Made by a program: the position numbers and the translations under genes. Shown one piece after another: positions 44,772-53,796 of a DNA stretch of 56,121 bases. Origin of the DNA: an uncultured Clostridia bacterium (GTDB lineage: Bacteria; Bacillota; Clostridia; Oscillospirales; CAG-382); contig CALWBE010000069.1 in the NCBI GenBank assembly GCA_944375955.1, positions 1 through 56,121 of the forward strand, in the 5' to 3' direction. The notes beneath the pieces were generated by a model. The model searched no databases, was not told where the DNA came from, and saw only the letters and a program-made list of their open reading frames with translations. Numbering within the stretch: the stretch's first letter is position 1; each line of letters begins with the position of its first letter.

Positions 44772-45737
44772 ATGAAAAAAAACAGAAAATTTCATTTTCA
44801 TTTAATGAAATATATAAATTCAGGAGCAATAGTTTTAATATCTTCTTTTATTTTGCTGTATACAGTTATAGTATCAGGAGTCCTTCACGCTGCCGGAGAT
44901 GAGGAAAACGGCAATTATGTAAAAACAATAGCTCAGGACAACAGCGCAAAAAATTTTTTTGTATCTGCTTTTCCTCTTCCTCTTATAAGCGACAGCTTTA
45001 CAAAAAATGGAACTGAAACTGAAAAAAATCAGGGCTATGCTGCCGATAATGTTGTATCGGGAAGTGACGCGGAAGAAATACAGCCTTCCGCTGTTTCAGT
45101 ATCTTCAATTCAGGACAAAAGTATTATAAATAAGGATCTTATAACTACCGGATGCAGTACTGTCACCCTTTACAACCATACTGACGGATCTGTAAATGAG
45201 TATACACTTGACGATTACGTTACCTGCGCTCTGCTTGCCGAAATGCCTACATCATATTCCTTCGAAGCTCTGAAAGCCCAGGCTATTGCATGCAGAACAT
45301 ACGCCGTGTACAAGCTGCTTCACTCCTCTTCGCATGAACAAGAAGCTCAGCTTTGCACAAGTTCAGCTCATTGTCAGGCATATGCGGCAAAAGATTCTGT
45401 TTCCGAGGAAAGATATGCTACCGCAAGAAAAGCCGTTGATGAAACTTCTGGAATAATAATGTATTATGATTCACAGCCTATTCTTGCCGTATTCCATGCG
45501 TCCAGCGAAGGCAAAACACGTTCTTCTGCAGAAGTATGGGGAGGAGAACTTGCTTACCTTGTTCCGGTGGAAACATACGAATGCGAAAATCCTTCCATGA
45601 CTGTTGCCGACGGAGGATACGGACACGGAGTAGGGTTAAGTCAGTACGGCGCTGAAGATCTGGCTCAGAAAGGCTATAACTGCTATGATATACTTGCACA
45701 TTATTATACCGGTATTGAGTTTGGATATGTATCTTAA
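44772..45737 (+). CDS. SpoIID-like amidase-enhancer-domain protein
   Basis: This 321-residue protein has a membrane anchor or signal segment (about 17-40), a Ser/Asn-rich linker and a SpoIID domain (about 125-321): LDDYVTCALLAEMPTSYSFEALKAQAIACRTYA with the catalytic Glu in AEMP, then CTSSAHCQAY (Zn-binding Cys/His), FHASSEGKTRSSAEVWGG and HGVGLSQYGAEDLAQKG. SpoIID is a lytic transglycosylase needed for forespore engulfment. This copy stands alone, without spoIIQ or other engulfment genes, so a vegetative wall role is possible. The start has GGTGG 5 nt upstream; a GTG at 44763 is less likely. Confidence 0.88.
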   Translation: MKKNRKFHFHLMKYINSGAIVLISSFILLYTVIVSGVLHAAGDEENGNYVKTIAQDNSAKNFFVSAFPLPLISDSFTKNGTETEKNQGYAADNVVSGSDAEEIQPSAVSVSSIQDKSIINKDLITTGCSTVTLYNHTDGSVNEYTLDDYVTCALLAEMPTSYSFEALKAQAIACRTYAVYKLLHSSSHEQEAQLCTSSAHCQAYAAKDSVSEERYATARKAVDETSGIIMYYDSQPILAVFHASSEGKTRSSAEVWGGELAYLVPVETYECENPSMTVADGGYGHGVGLSQYGAEDLAQKGYNCYDILAHYYTGIEFGYVS

Positions 45738-45813
45738 TCTTTCCAAAAATGCACATATTCTTAATATTAAAGCAAATACTAAGAGTACAAATCTTTTTTA
45801 AGGAGAGATAATC

Positions 45814-46020
45814 ATGTCGAAATCAGATAAAAAAAGAAACACCTCCGAACCCCCATATGACGGCTTTTTCACAAGCTCTATAGCCTCTGCTAACGAAAGT
45901 ACCGGATATGCGGTAACAGTTCCTGAAACTGAAGACCAGGCGCGAGAGCTTTCCGATCTTGGGAAAAATCCCAACACTGAAAGTACTGCAAAGTCAAAGA
46001 AAAATAAAAAGAAACGATAA
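45814..46020 (+). CDS. Small basic-tailed protein, unknown function
   Basis: This 68-residue protein is not recognised. It is polar and likely disordered, with a basic N-terminus (MSKSDKKR), a central acidic-hydrophobic patch (VTVPETEDQARELSDLG) and a Lys-rich C-terminus. It has no membrane segment. It is supported as a gene by a strong AAGGAGAG site, by its place 76 nt after the SpoIID-like gene on the same strand, and by its own terminator. It may be cotranscribed with the SpoIID-like gene. Confidence 0.65.
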   Translation: MSKSDKKRNTSEPPYDGFFTSSIASANESTGYAVTVPETEDQARELSDLGKNPNTESTAKSKKNKKKR

Positions 46021-46053
46021 AATTAAATTTATCTAAAGTTTTCTTTTAAAAAA

Positions 46054-46090
46054 ATATGGCGTCCGAAAAAATCGGACGCCGTATTTTTTA
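46054..46090 (+). terminator. Bidirectional terminator, orphan gene and DUF4349 gene
   Basis: A 13-bp stem with one G-U pair (46054-46066 with 46072-46084) lies between converging genes, with A/T-runs on both sides. Confidence 0.82.
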
Positions 46091-46091
46091 A

Positions 46092-47159
46092 TTAATCTTT
46101 ACCACCGTTATCATCAATATCTTTATTATCTGACTCTTCTTTAATCTGTTCGTCTTCTCCACCCATTTTTTGCCGTCTTATTATTCTTATTCTCTTCTTT
46201 CTCTTTTTATTAACAATAATAACAATGACAACCGCAACAATTATTATAATCGGAAGCTTCACAAACAAAAGCGAAGGAAGCTCATATGAAACTCCTACAA
46301 GGAAATTCTCCACTCCTTCCTTAAAACTGTCAAAACCGCGGTTTAATGACGCAGACATGCGTTCTCCCAGCGTTTGTCTCTGCGAATCCGGAAGAACTAT
46401 TTTCCTCACTTCTCTTATTTCCACTGTTACGGTAGAATAATTTATGAGAGAATCATATTTTTTAAGAGTTCCCGTATAATTTTCAATCTCATACCGCACG
46501 TCTGAAAGTTCTCTTTCAAGCAGCAGCACGTCATCAAGAGTAGAAGCTTCGGCAAGTATCTCAAGCAGCCGCTCTTCGCGAAGCTCCGCACTTTCAAGTC
46601 TTGCCTCTGTATCGTAATATTCTTCGGTTACGTCTTTATTGTCTTCCCCTGAATGTGTTACTGTGCCTATATTCCCGGTTTCATTTATAAATTCTTTATA
46701 ATTTTCCTGAGGTACTCTTATTATAAATCTTGCATATCTGTCGGAATATTCACTTTTTTCTCCGTAGCTTTCAGAGCTTTCATAATAAGCACCGTATTTT
46801 TCACAAAGAGCATCAAGCGCTGATATAGACTTGTCATACTCCTCCGTACTGATATCATACCATGATGAATAAATTATTTTACGTCCTTCGGCAATTTCCC
46901 CTACAGATTCTTCAGTTATTTCCGCAGGAGAAGAAGCGTCATATATTATGTCTTCAGTTATTTCCGGTTGCTTTACATATCCCATATTATATTCGGAATC
47001 AGACTCATAATAACTGCCGCTATCAAAGCTTTCGCTTTTACTGCTTTCACTGTTAACACCATCCATGCCATGATTTTCACTTGCACAAGATGCCGTGAAA
47101 AATATCAGCAATACCGCTGACAAAACCAACGCATATTTTTTTAAATAACTGATTTTCAT
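46092..47159 (-). CDS. DUF4349 lipoprotein
   Basis: This 355-residue protein has a lipoprotein signal peptide ending TASC (Cys25). A Ser/Glu-rich linker (about 30-90) precedes the DUF4349 domain (about 92-320): KIIYSSWYDISTEEYDKSI, ARFIIRVPQENYKEFINE, then a long coiled coil (about 170-245; TEARLESAELREERLLEILAEA). A membrane helix (about 302-322) and a Lys/Arg-rich cytoplasmic tail follow. DUF4349 proteins are poorly characterised. AAGGA precedes the start. It is divergent from the serine hydrolase gene. Confidence 0.87.
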   Translation of the reverse strand: MKISYLKKYALVLSAVLLIFFTASCASENHGMDGVNSESSKSESFDSGSYYESDSEYNMGYVKQPEITEDIIYDASSPAEITEESVGEIAEGRKIIYSSWYDISTEEYDKSISALDALCEKYGAYYESSESYGEKSEYSDRYARFIIRVPQENYKEFINETGNIGTVTHSGEDNKDVTEEYYDTEARLESAELREERLLEILAEASTLDDVLLLERELSDVRYEIENYTGTLKKYDSLINYSTVTVEIREVRKIVLPDSQRQTLGERMSASLNRGFDSFKEGVENFLVGVSYELPSLLFVKLPIIIIVAVVIVIIVNKKRKKRIRIIRRQKMGGEDEQIKEESDNKDIDDNGGKD

Positions 47160-47298
47160 AATAAAATTCCTTTCATTATATTTCAGAAATACCGCCGGGT
47201 TTTAGTTATTTGACGACTGTAAATTTGAATTTGTTCCAAATTTACTTTATCTTACCTATAAAGTTCAAAAAGTCAGTTATCCAAATTTTAATTTTCTA

Positions 47299-47327
47299 TT
47301 TACAAAATAAAAAAAATAGAATATACT
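47299..47327 (+). promoter_or_regulatory. Promoter of the serine hydrolase gene
   Basis: TTTACA (47299-47304), a 17-nt spacer and TATACT (47322-47327), 40 nt before the start. Confidence 0.65.
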
Positions 47328-47366
47328 TAGTTTAAAATTAATTTGTCAGTAAAAGGAAAGCTTTTT

Positions 47367-48848
47367 ATGTTTGAAAGAATTTCTCCGGAAAAAGCCGGTA
47401 TCTCCTCAAAAAAGGTTCTGGGTTTTATTAAAACTTTGGAAAAGTACAACTTTAACACACACAGTCTTATTTTAGCAAGGGGAAACTGCATAATATCCGA
47501 ATGCTATTACGCTCCTTTTCACAAAGATTTTTTGCACCGAATGTATTCCGTATCAAAAAGTTTTGTTTCAATTGCTATAGGTCTTCTTGCAGAAGACAAC
47601 CTTTTGTCTTTGGATGATAAATTCATAAAATATTTTCCGGAATATACCGATCCGAAAAAATGCAGTAAATTTCTTTCCGAAATGACAATAAAAGAAGCTC
47701 TTACGATGGAAACCTGCAACGCCGGACAGCTTGACTGGTTCCATTGCGCCACCGACGACCGTACAAAACTGTATTTCGAGTGGAAACCGGATTATATGTC
47801 CGGAAGTCTTTTCAGATATGACAGTCCGGTATCATATATGCTTTGCGTTATAGCCGAAAAGCTGTCAGGAAAGCCTTTCCTTGAATTTTTAAAGGAACGC
47901 TTTCTTATCGATATAGGATTTTCAAAAAATTCTTATTGTCTTAAATGCCCGGGAGGTCATTCGTTCGGAGATTCCGGAGTCATGTGCACGTCGCTCGACC
48001 TTCTCCGCTTCGCTCGTTTTGTAATGAACGGAGGAGTTTGGGAAGGAAAGCGATACATGAACGAGGATTATCTCAAATCTGCCACGTCAAAACAGGTTGC
48101 AAACAGTATATATGGAGACTATTCTTACAGTTCTTTCGGTTACGGCTATCAGATATGGTGTGCACCCGACGGCGGATTTGCCTTTATCGGTATGGGAGAT
48201 CAGTTTGCCATATGCGACAGAACTCATGATTTTATTATGATTATAAATTCTGATAATCAAGGAAATTCCAATTCAAGGTTCATATTATATCATGCTTTAT
48301 ATGAAGACATCATCGGCAATCTCGGAGATCCTCTTCCAGAAGACAAGGAGGCCTTTGACGAGCTGAAAAACTATGAGACTTCAAGAAAGCTCAATTTTGC
48401 AAAAGGAGCACTGTCAAGCAGCTTTTCAAAAGAATTGTCGGGCTCGTTATATTCTTTGGCTAAAAATGATATGGAAATAGAAAATATAAGATTTGAATTT
48501 GAAGATAAAAAAGGAATTATTTACTATACTAACGCTCAGGGAAAAAAACAGCTTAAATTCGGGTTCGGTTACAATGAATTTCAAAAATTCCCTCAAACCG
48601 GATATTCAGATATGACAGCCGGCGCTCCTTCACCTGGAAACATGTATGACTGCGCAGTATCCGGCGAATGGTTAGAGCCGAAAAAACTTCATCTTAAAAT
48701 TCAGGCGATAGATAAATACTTCGGCATACTTGATATGGTATTTTCATTTAAAGGCGACGGAATATCCGTTGTTATGGAGAAAACCGCTGAAGCTTTCTTT
48801 GAAGAATACAAAGGTCATGCCGCAGGTGTAATTAATATAAATAAATAG
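47367..48848 (+). CDS. Beta-lactamase-like serine hydrolase
   Basis: This 493-residue protein is a class C beta-lactamase/DD-peptidase-fold serine hydrolase. The SxxK motif is YSVSKSF (Ser about 66), the second motif is the Tyr of FRYDSP, and the HAFG/KTG-like third motif is less clear. It has no signal peptide, so it is likely cytoplasmic and an esterase rather than an antibiotic-resistance enzyme. The C-terminal 150 residues are a separate beta-rich domain. The start at 47367 has AAGGAAA upstream; a TTG at 47343 is less likely. It is 14 nt before the EamA transporter gene. Confidence 0.87.
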   Translation: MFERISPEKAGISSKKVLGFIKTLEKYNFNTHSLILARGNCIISECYYAPFHKDFLHRMYSVSKSFVSIAIGLLAEDNLLSLDDKFIKYFPEYTDPKKCSKFLSEMTIKEALTMETCNAGQLDWFHCATDDRTKLYFEWKPDYMSGSLFRYDSPVSYMLCVIAEKLSGKPFLEFLKERFLIDIGFSKNSYCLKCPGGHSFGDSGVMCTSLDLLRFARFVMNGGVWEGKRYMNEDYLKSATSKQVANSIYGDYSYSSFGYGYQIWCAPDGGFAFIGMGDQFAICDRTHDFIMIINSDNQGNSNSRFILYHALYEDIIGNLGDPLPEDKEAFDELKNYETSRKLNFAKGALSSSFSKELSGSLYSLAKNDMEIENIRFEFEDKKGIIYYTNAQGKKQLKFGFGYNEFQKFPQTGYSDMTAGAPSPGNMYDCAVSGEWLEPKKLHLKIQAIDKYFGILDMVFSFKGDGISVVMEKTAEAFFEEYKGHAAGVININK

Positions 48849-48862
48849 CAAAGGCAAATAAA

Positions 48863-49759
48863 ATGAATTTTAAAAAAAGTGCTTCCGTTATATGCGTTCT
48901 TTCTGCCGGTATTCTGTGGGGCAGTATGGGAATTTTTGTAAGAACGCTGCAATCAGATTTTAATTTCAGTTCAATGCAAATAGTAGCTTTAAGGTTAGTA
49001 ACTGCCGCCGCCGCATTCATTATATCAGCCTTTATAAAAGGCTTTGGAAAAATTAAAATAAAACTCGGTTATGTTCCTCTTCTTTTCGCTATGGGTTTTT
49101 TCGGCGTAACTCTTATGTCAGTATTCTATTTTATGTCAATGACTTATGCTTCTTTATCGGTTGCCGCAATACTGCTTTATACCGCTCCGGCATTCGTCAT
49201 GACAGCTTCGGTTTTCCTGTTCAAGGAAAGACTTGGAAAACTTAAGATCATCTCTCTTATCCTTGCGTTGACCGGCTTTGTTTTCGTATCGGGAATTTTG
49301 GACATCGGAGCCGCTTTTACCGGTATAGGTATTCTTGCGGGCCTTGCTTCGGGTATAACATACGGTTCTTACAGCATATTCGGTACATATGCTCTTAAAA
49401 AACATGACAATTTTACTGTCACAGTATGGGTTTTTATATTTGCCGCGCTGTCTTCCCTGCTATTTGCCGATATTCCTGATATCGCAGCCAAAATCTCGGC
49501 TTCTGAAAATATTTTTAAACTTGCTGCCGTCGTAATATGTATGGGTATCGTCACAGCTTTTCTTCCTTACATACTTTATACCACCGGACTTTCAAAAATG
49601 GACGCTTCAAAAGCCGTTATACTTGCATCAGTCGAGCCGCTCACGGCAACAGTTCTCGGCTTTGTAGTTTTCAGCGAAACTCCCACTTTCTTTTCGCTTG
49701 CAGGTATAATTTTAATTCTTGCATCTGTTGTTCTCACAGCGTCAAAAAAAGAAAATTAA
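48863..49759 (+). CDS. EamA/DMT-family permease
   Basis: This 298-residue drug/metabolite-transporter protein has ten predicted membrane helices in two EamA repeats. The first ends near residue 145 (IISLILALTGFVFVSG), and the second has the VIICMGIVTAFLPYILYTTGL-like and ASVEPLTATVLGFVVFSE patterns (here VVICMGIVTAFLPYILYTTG). Substrates range from amino acids to purines and cannot be told. It starts 14 nt after the serine hydrolase stop, so it is likely cotranscribed with it. Confidence 0.92.
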   Translation: MNFKKSASVICVLSAGILWGSMGIFVRTLQSDFNFSSMQIVALRLVTAAAAFIISAFIKGFGKIKIKLGYVPLLFAMGFFGVTLMSVFYFMSMTYASLSVAAILLYTAPAFVMTASVFLFKERLGKLKIISLILALTGFVFVSGILDIGAAFTGIGILAGLASGITYGSYSIFGTYALKKHDNFTVTVWVFIFAALSSLLFADIPDIAAKISASENIFKLAAVVICMGIVTAFLPYILYTTGLSKMDASKAVILASVEPLTATVLGFVVFSETPTFFSLAGIILILASVVLTASKKEN

Positions 49760-49790
49760 CAAAACCATTTATAATTTCTCTTTCAAATGC

Positions 49791-49819
49791 TTGAAAACCG
49801 AACGTTTATATTATATAAT
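49791..49819 (+). promoter_or_regulatory. Promoter of the DUF1015 gene
   Basis: TTGAAA (49791-49796), a 17-nt spacer and TATAAT (49814-49819), 35 nt before the gene start. Confidence 0.6.
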
Positions 49820-49854
49820 ATTAATTATTAAATAATTTTTACAGGAGATTGAAA

Positions 49855-51153
49855 ATGGCAACAGTTAAAGCTTTCCCGGCTCTGAGATTTACCGAAAAAG
49901 CAGGAGATATCTCAAAATGCGTATGTCCTCCGTATGATATAATATCACCTGAACAGCGCGAAAAGTATATTTCCGAAAGTGAAAACAACATAATACGTCT
50001 CGAACTTCCCACCGGTGAAAACGCATATGAAAATGCAGGAAGATCTTACCGTCAAATGAGAGAAGACGGTATACTTGATACCGATTCAGTTCCGGGATTA
50101 TATGTGTACGAAGAAGAATTTTCCGTATACGGAAACACTAAAAAGATAAAAGGCATATTCGCCAGAGTAAAATTATGCGAATTTTCCGAAAATATAATTC
50201 TTCCTCATGAAGAAACTCTTTCAAAAGCAAAAACAGACAGATTTAATCTTATGTGCGCTACATACTGCAACTTCAGTCCTATATATTCCATGTATTCCGA
50301 CGCGGAAAGAACCATTTCAGGGAAAATAGATTCTCTTACAAATCGCAGTGCTGATATTGAATTTACCGGCGACGACGGTATAACTCAAAGGCTTTGGAAA
50401 ATAGAAAAAAGCGCCGATACGGATTTTATAGAAAAAGCTTTTTCAGACAAACAGCTGTTTATTGCAGACGGCCATCACAGATATGAAACTGCCCTTAATT
50501 TCAGAAAAAAGCTGATCGAGGACGGAATAGTCACAAGTGACGAGCATCCGGCAAACTATGTTATGATGATGCTTATAGATATGGAAAACGAAGGACTTGT
50601 GGTATTTCCTACCCACAGAATGATAAAAGATCTTAAAGGATTTGATGCAGACGAAGCTGTCAAAAAAATATCACAATTCTTTAATGTATCGGAAATATCA
50701 AGATCTGAAATCGAGGCTTCACTATCAGAAAACATTTCCAAAAAGGCTTTTGTTTTTTGTGTAAGACCCGAAAAATACTATCTACTTACAATGAAAGAAA
50801 ACGAATGTACAAAAGAGCTTTTGTCTTCTCTCAATCCCGGCAAATCAGACGCTTACAAGGGACTTGACGTTACGGTTCTGCATTCTCTGATTCTTGAAAA
50901 GCTGTTCGGCATAGATAAGGAAAATATGGCGAATCAGATAAATCTCAAGTACACCCGCGATATAGACGAAGCTTGCGACTGTCTAAAGAACGATGAGTTT
51001 AACTGCTCGTTCATTTTAAATGCCACAAAGGTAAGTGAAATCAAAAATGTCGCTCTTGCCGGAGAAAAAATGCCTCAGAAATCGACGTATTTTTATCCGA
51101 AACTTATCACCGGTCTTGTTATGAATGAAATTATTCCGCCGGAAAAATTTTAA
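49855..51153 (+). CDS. DUF1015 (SerC-like) family protein
   Basis: This 432-residue protein matches the DUF1015 family: AFPALRFTEKAGDISKCVCPPYDIIS at the N-terminus, IIRLELPTGENAY, LFIADGHHRYETALNFR (conserved DGHHR) and ILNATKVSEIKNVALAGEKMPQKSTYFYPKL. The family is often found near serine or phosphonate metabolism, but its activity is not established. AGGAG lies 7 nt before ATG 49855. It has its own promoter and precedes the isomerase-like gene by 24 nt, so the two form an operon. Confidence 0.92.
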   Translation: MATVKAFPALRFTEKAGDISKCVCPPYDIISPEQREKYISESENNIIRLELPTGENAYENAGRSYRQMREDGILDTDSVPGLYVYEEEFSVYGNTKKIKGIFARVKLCEFSENIILPHEETLSKAKTDRFNLMCATYCNFSPIYSMYSDAERTISGKIDSLTNRSADIEFTGDDGITQRLWKIEKSADTDFIEKAFSDKQLFIADGHHRYETALNFRKKLIEDGIVTSDEHPANYVMMMLIDMENEGLVVFPTHRMIKDLKGFDADEAVKKISQFFNVSEISRSEIEASLSENISKKAFVFCVRPEKYYLLTMKENECTKELLSSLNPGKSDAYKGLDVTVLHSLILEKLFGIDKENMANQINLKYTRDIDEACDCLKNDEFNCSFILNATKVSEIKNVALAGEKMPQKSTYFYPKLITGLVMNEIIPPEKF

Positions 51154-51177
51154 CGGTCCATCATGGAGGTTCAACTT

Positions 51178-52041
51178 ATGTCTATGTATACGTCTGTCAG
51201 CTCTTATTCTTTTTCACAATATATACGCTTGGGGAAAATGACTCAGCTGGATACAATTGAAAAGGCTGCTGAACTTGGTTTTTCAGCTATGGAATTTACC
51301 GATCTTGACGTTCCTGACGGAATGACGGAAAACGAATTTGCTTCACAAATTGCAGAAAAAGCAAAACACTGTGGAATTTCTGTTGCCGCATATACAGTAA
51401 GCGCATGTCTTATAAAAAATACTGTGCAGGAAACAGCGGCAGAAATAGAAAGAATAAAAAGAAAAATAGAAACAGCCGCCGTTCTCGGTGCTCCCCTTAT
51501 AAGACACGACGCATATTTCAGTCAGAATAAATACCGTAGTTTTGATGCGTCTCTTCCTGAACTTGCGGAAAATATCCGTGAGATTTCAGATTTTGCCGCT
51601 TCTCTCGGTATAAAAACAACCGTTGAAAATCATGGACAAATTTGCCAGGACAGCGATCGTATGGAACGTCTTTTTTGTGCTGTGAACCATCAAAATTTCG
51701 GATTGCTTGTCGATATAGGGAATTTTATGTGCGTTGATGAAAATCCTGCCGCTGCGGTATCAAAAGTTGCTCCTTACGCTTTCCATGTACATGCAAAAGA
51801 TTTTATAAAATACGCGTACAGTGAAAATCCGCTTCAAAGTTATTTTACAACCCGCGGAATGAACAAGCTTGTGCCTACAATATGCGGTACAGGTGATGTG
51901 CCTCTTGAACAATGTCTCGCAATTTTAAAAAATGCCGGATACTGCGGCTGCGTTTCAATAGAATATGAAGGTTCGATAGACTGTGTTGCGGCACTACAGG
52001 CAGGGTTATCCAATCTTAAAACCGCAATTGAAAGAATATGA
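51178..52041 (+). CDS. Sugar phosphate isomerase/epimerase (TIM barrel)
   Basis: This 287-residue protein has the xylose-isomerase-like TIM-barrel pattern: LGFSAMEFTDLD, LGAPLIRHDAYF, IKTTVENHG (metal-ligand Glu/His region), FGLLVDIGNFM, AFHVHAKDF and GCVSIEYEG. Such proteins include IolE/IolH-type inositol enzymes and tagatose epimerases; the substrate is unclear. GGAGG (51166-51170) sits 8 nt before ATG 51178 and argues against the upstream ATG at 51163. It forms an operon with the DUF1015 gene. Confidence 0.9.
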   Translation: MSMYTSVSSYSFSQYIRLGKMTQLDTIEKAAELGFSAMEFTDLDVPDGMTENEFASQIAEKAKHCGISVAAYTVSACLIKNTVQETAAEIERIKRKIETAAVLGAPLIRHDAYFSQNKYRSFDASLPELAENIREISDFAASLGIKTTVENHGQICQDSDRMERLFCAVNHQNFGLLVDIGNFMCVDENPAAAVSKVAPYAFHVHAKDFIKYAYSENPLQSYFTTRGMNKLVPTICGTGDVPLEQCLAILKNAGYCGCVSIEYEGSIDCVAALQAGLSNLKTAIERI

Positions 52042-52097
52042 CCGCATATCTAATTTAAGATTGCTTTAAAGGACCCGTTTTTTAACTTTATAAAAAG

Positions 52098-52132
52098 AAA
52101 AAGCATATCAAAAAATTTGATATGCTTTTTTA
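52098..52132 (+). terminator. Bidirectional terminator, isomerase and SPFH genes
   Basis: A perfect 15-bp stem (52098-52112 with 52116-52130) with T-runs on both strands lies between converging genes. Confidence 0.88.
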
Positions 52133-52151
52133 TTTTGTATATTTTACTTTT

Positions 52152-53066
52152 TTACTTATCCTCAGCGGACTCTTTAATAACCGCAGTATATGAAGAAAGA
52201 TTCTGAAGATCAGACGGAACTATTATCTTTGTCGCCTTTCCGTCTGCAACACGTTCAAGAGCCTCAAAGCTCTTTATAGCCAAAACTTCTCTTGTAGGAG
52301 AAGCTTCATTTATAAGTTTAATACCTTCCGCCGTAGCCTTCTGCACCTTTAAAATAGCTTCAGCTTCACCTTCCGCGGCACGGATCTTTGCTTCCTTTTC
52401 TGCTTCCGCATTTAATATTGCCGCCTGCTTATTCGCCTCGGCTTCAAGTATCTTTGACTCTTTCTGGCCTTCCGCTATAAGTATAGCCGCTTTCTTTTCA
52501 CCTTCAGCCTGAAGAATTTTCTCTCTTCTCTCACGCTCAGCGCGCATCTGTTTTTCCATAGCTTCCTGAATGTCCTTAGGAGGAGTAATATTTTTCAGTT
52601 CGACACGGTTTATTTTTATTCCCCAAGGATCGGTAGCTTCGTCAAGTATTGATCGCATTTTCGTATTGATTATATCTCGCGATGTCAGCGTGCTGTCAAG
52701 CTCAAGTTCTCCTATTATATTTCTGAGAGTGGTTGTCGTAAGATTTTCTATTGCCGACATAGGCAATTCTACGCCGTATGTGTACAGCTTCGGATCTGCG
52801 ATCTGATAATATACAACCGTATCGATAAGCATATGAACGTTATCTTTTGTGATAACAGGCTGCGGAGGGAAATCTGCAACTTGTTCCTTAAGAGACATGC
52901 TCTTTGCCACTCTGTCTATAAACGGAATAAGAATATGCATTCCCGTCTTCCATGTGGCATGATATGCTCCGAGTCTTTCGACTACTGACGCTCGAGCCTG
53001 CGGAACTATCTTGATACATGCAATAAGAATTACTAAAACGACTGCAAATCCAATTAAAAAAGGCAT
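52152..53066 (-). CDS. SPFH/band-7 membrane protein (stomatin/HflK-like)
   Basis: This 304-residue protein has one N-terminal membrane helix (about 3-22), a band-7/SPFH domain (about 23-180; VPQARASVVERLGAYHATWKTG, VVYYQIADPKLYTYG), then a long Ala/Glu/Lys heptad coiled coil (about 180-265) that drives oligomer assembly. GGGAGG lies 7 nt before ATG 53066, which excludes earlier starts that would overlap the upstream gene. Paired SPFH and NfeD proteins are common and are thought to organise membrane microdomains. It follows nfeD by 31 nt. Confidence 0.93.
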   Translation of the reverse strand: MPFLIGFAVVLVILIACIKIVPQARASVVERLGAYHATWKTGMHILIPFIDRVAKSMSLKEQVADFPPQPVITKDNVHMLIDTVVYYQIADPKLYTYGVELPMSAIENLTTTTLRNIIGELELDSTLTSRDIINTKMRSILDEATDPWGIKINRVELKNITPPKDIQEAMEKQMRAERERREKILQAEGEKKAAILIAEGQKESKILEAEANKQAAILNAEAEKEAKIRAAEGEAEAILKVQKATAEGIKLINEASPTREVLAIKSFEALERVADGKATKIIVPSDLQNLSSYTAVIKESAEDK

Positions 53067-53097
53067 AATAAATCCTCCCATGAAAATAATTATTTTT

Positions 53098-53757
53098 TTA
53101 TTTATTTGCCGGAACTCCGGCAGATATTCTTTCACATACCACTTTGCCGTCTTCTACAGCAGTTATGGCTACTATCTCATTTTCATTTATTATCTCGTTG
53201 TCAGAGCTCTTTGCAAGATATGCCTTACCGTCACATACCACTGTTCCGGAAGCGTAAAAATTGTCTATTCTTCGCTCTACACGCGCCTGCTTTCCAACTA
53301 TGTCAGATGTGGGAGCAAGCGCTTCCTGCTCTACCGGAATACATCTTAGCTTTACACCGATAACCTCAAGGACTTTTACTTTTTCTCCGGCAAGAACACT
53401 TCGATTTTCTTCCGTAAAAGCCGCCCAACTCATTCCATTTACCAAAATTCTGCCGACTCCGCCCTCTGGTATATCAGTTTCTACAACACCTGTTTTATCT
53501 ATAAGAGCGTCAACATTTGTTTTCGACGTTCCTTTTGAAAAACTCGCTTTTATCTTTTTGCGCATAAGCAATAAGAAAACAGCAGATACTACGGCAAACA
53601 CAACTATCTGAATATATAAATTTTTAACTCCTGCTATCTCTAACAAAAGACAAACCGCTGCTGATGGCACAAACCAAATTGACACCAGCGCAGCTGTAAA
53701 ACCTTCTACTATAAGTGAGATGGCAAGCACTGCCGCCCATATTATTATTCTTTCCAA
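53098..53757 (-). CDS. NfeD-family protein with two OB-like domains
   Basis: This 219-residue protein has two or three membrane helices (about 5-75) and the canonical NfeD OB domain (about 83-145, LIDKTGVVETDIPEGGVGRILVNG...VLEVIGVKLRC). A second, similar segment (about 150-212; DIVGKQARVERRIDNFYASGTVVCDGKAYLA) looks like another OB fold. It is a partner for the SPFH protein just downstream. It starts 40 nt after recX, so the recA-recX-nfeD-SPFH genes could be one transcript. Confidence 0.9.
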   Translation of the reverse strand: MERIIIWAAVLAISLIVEGFTAALVSIWFVPSAAVCLLLEIAGVKNLYIQIVVFAVVSAVFLLLMRKKIKASFSKGTSKTNVDALIDKTGVVETDIPEGGVGRILVNGMSWAAFTEENRSVLAGEKVKVLEVIGVKLRCIPVEQEALAPTSDIVGKQARVERRIDNFYASGTVVCDGKAYLAKSSDNEIINENEIVAITAVEDGKVVCERISAGVPANK

Positions 53758-53796
53758 AACAAGTCGCTCCTTTTATTTATTATGCAACATAAATGA

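Noticed and set aside
47367..48848. Antibiotic-resistance beta-lactamase
   Set aside because: The SxxK fold is shared, but there is no signal peptide, the third motif is unclear and the C-terminal domain is unlike resistance enzymes; an esterase or peptidase is more likely.
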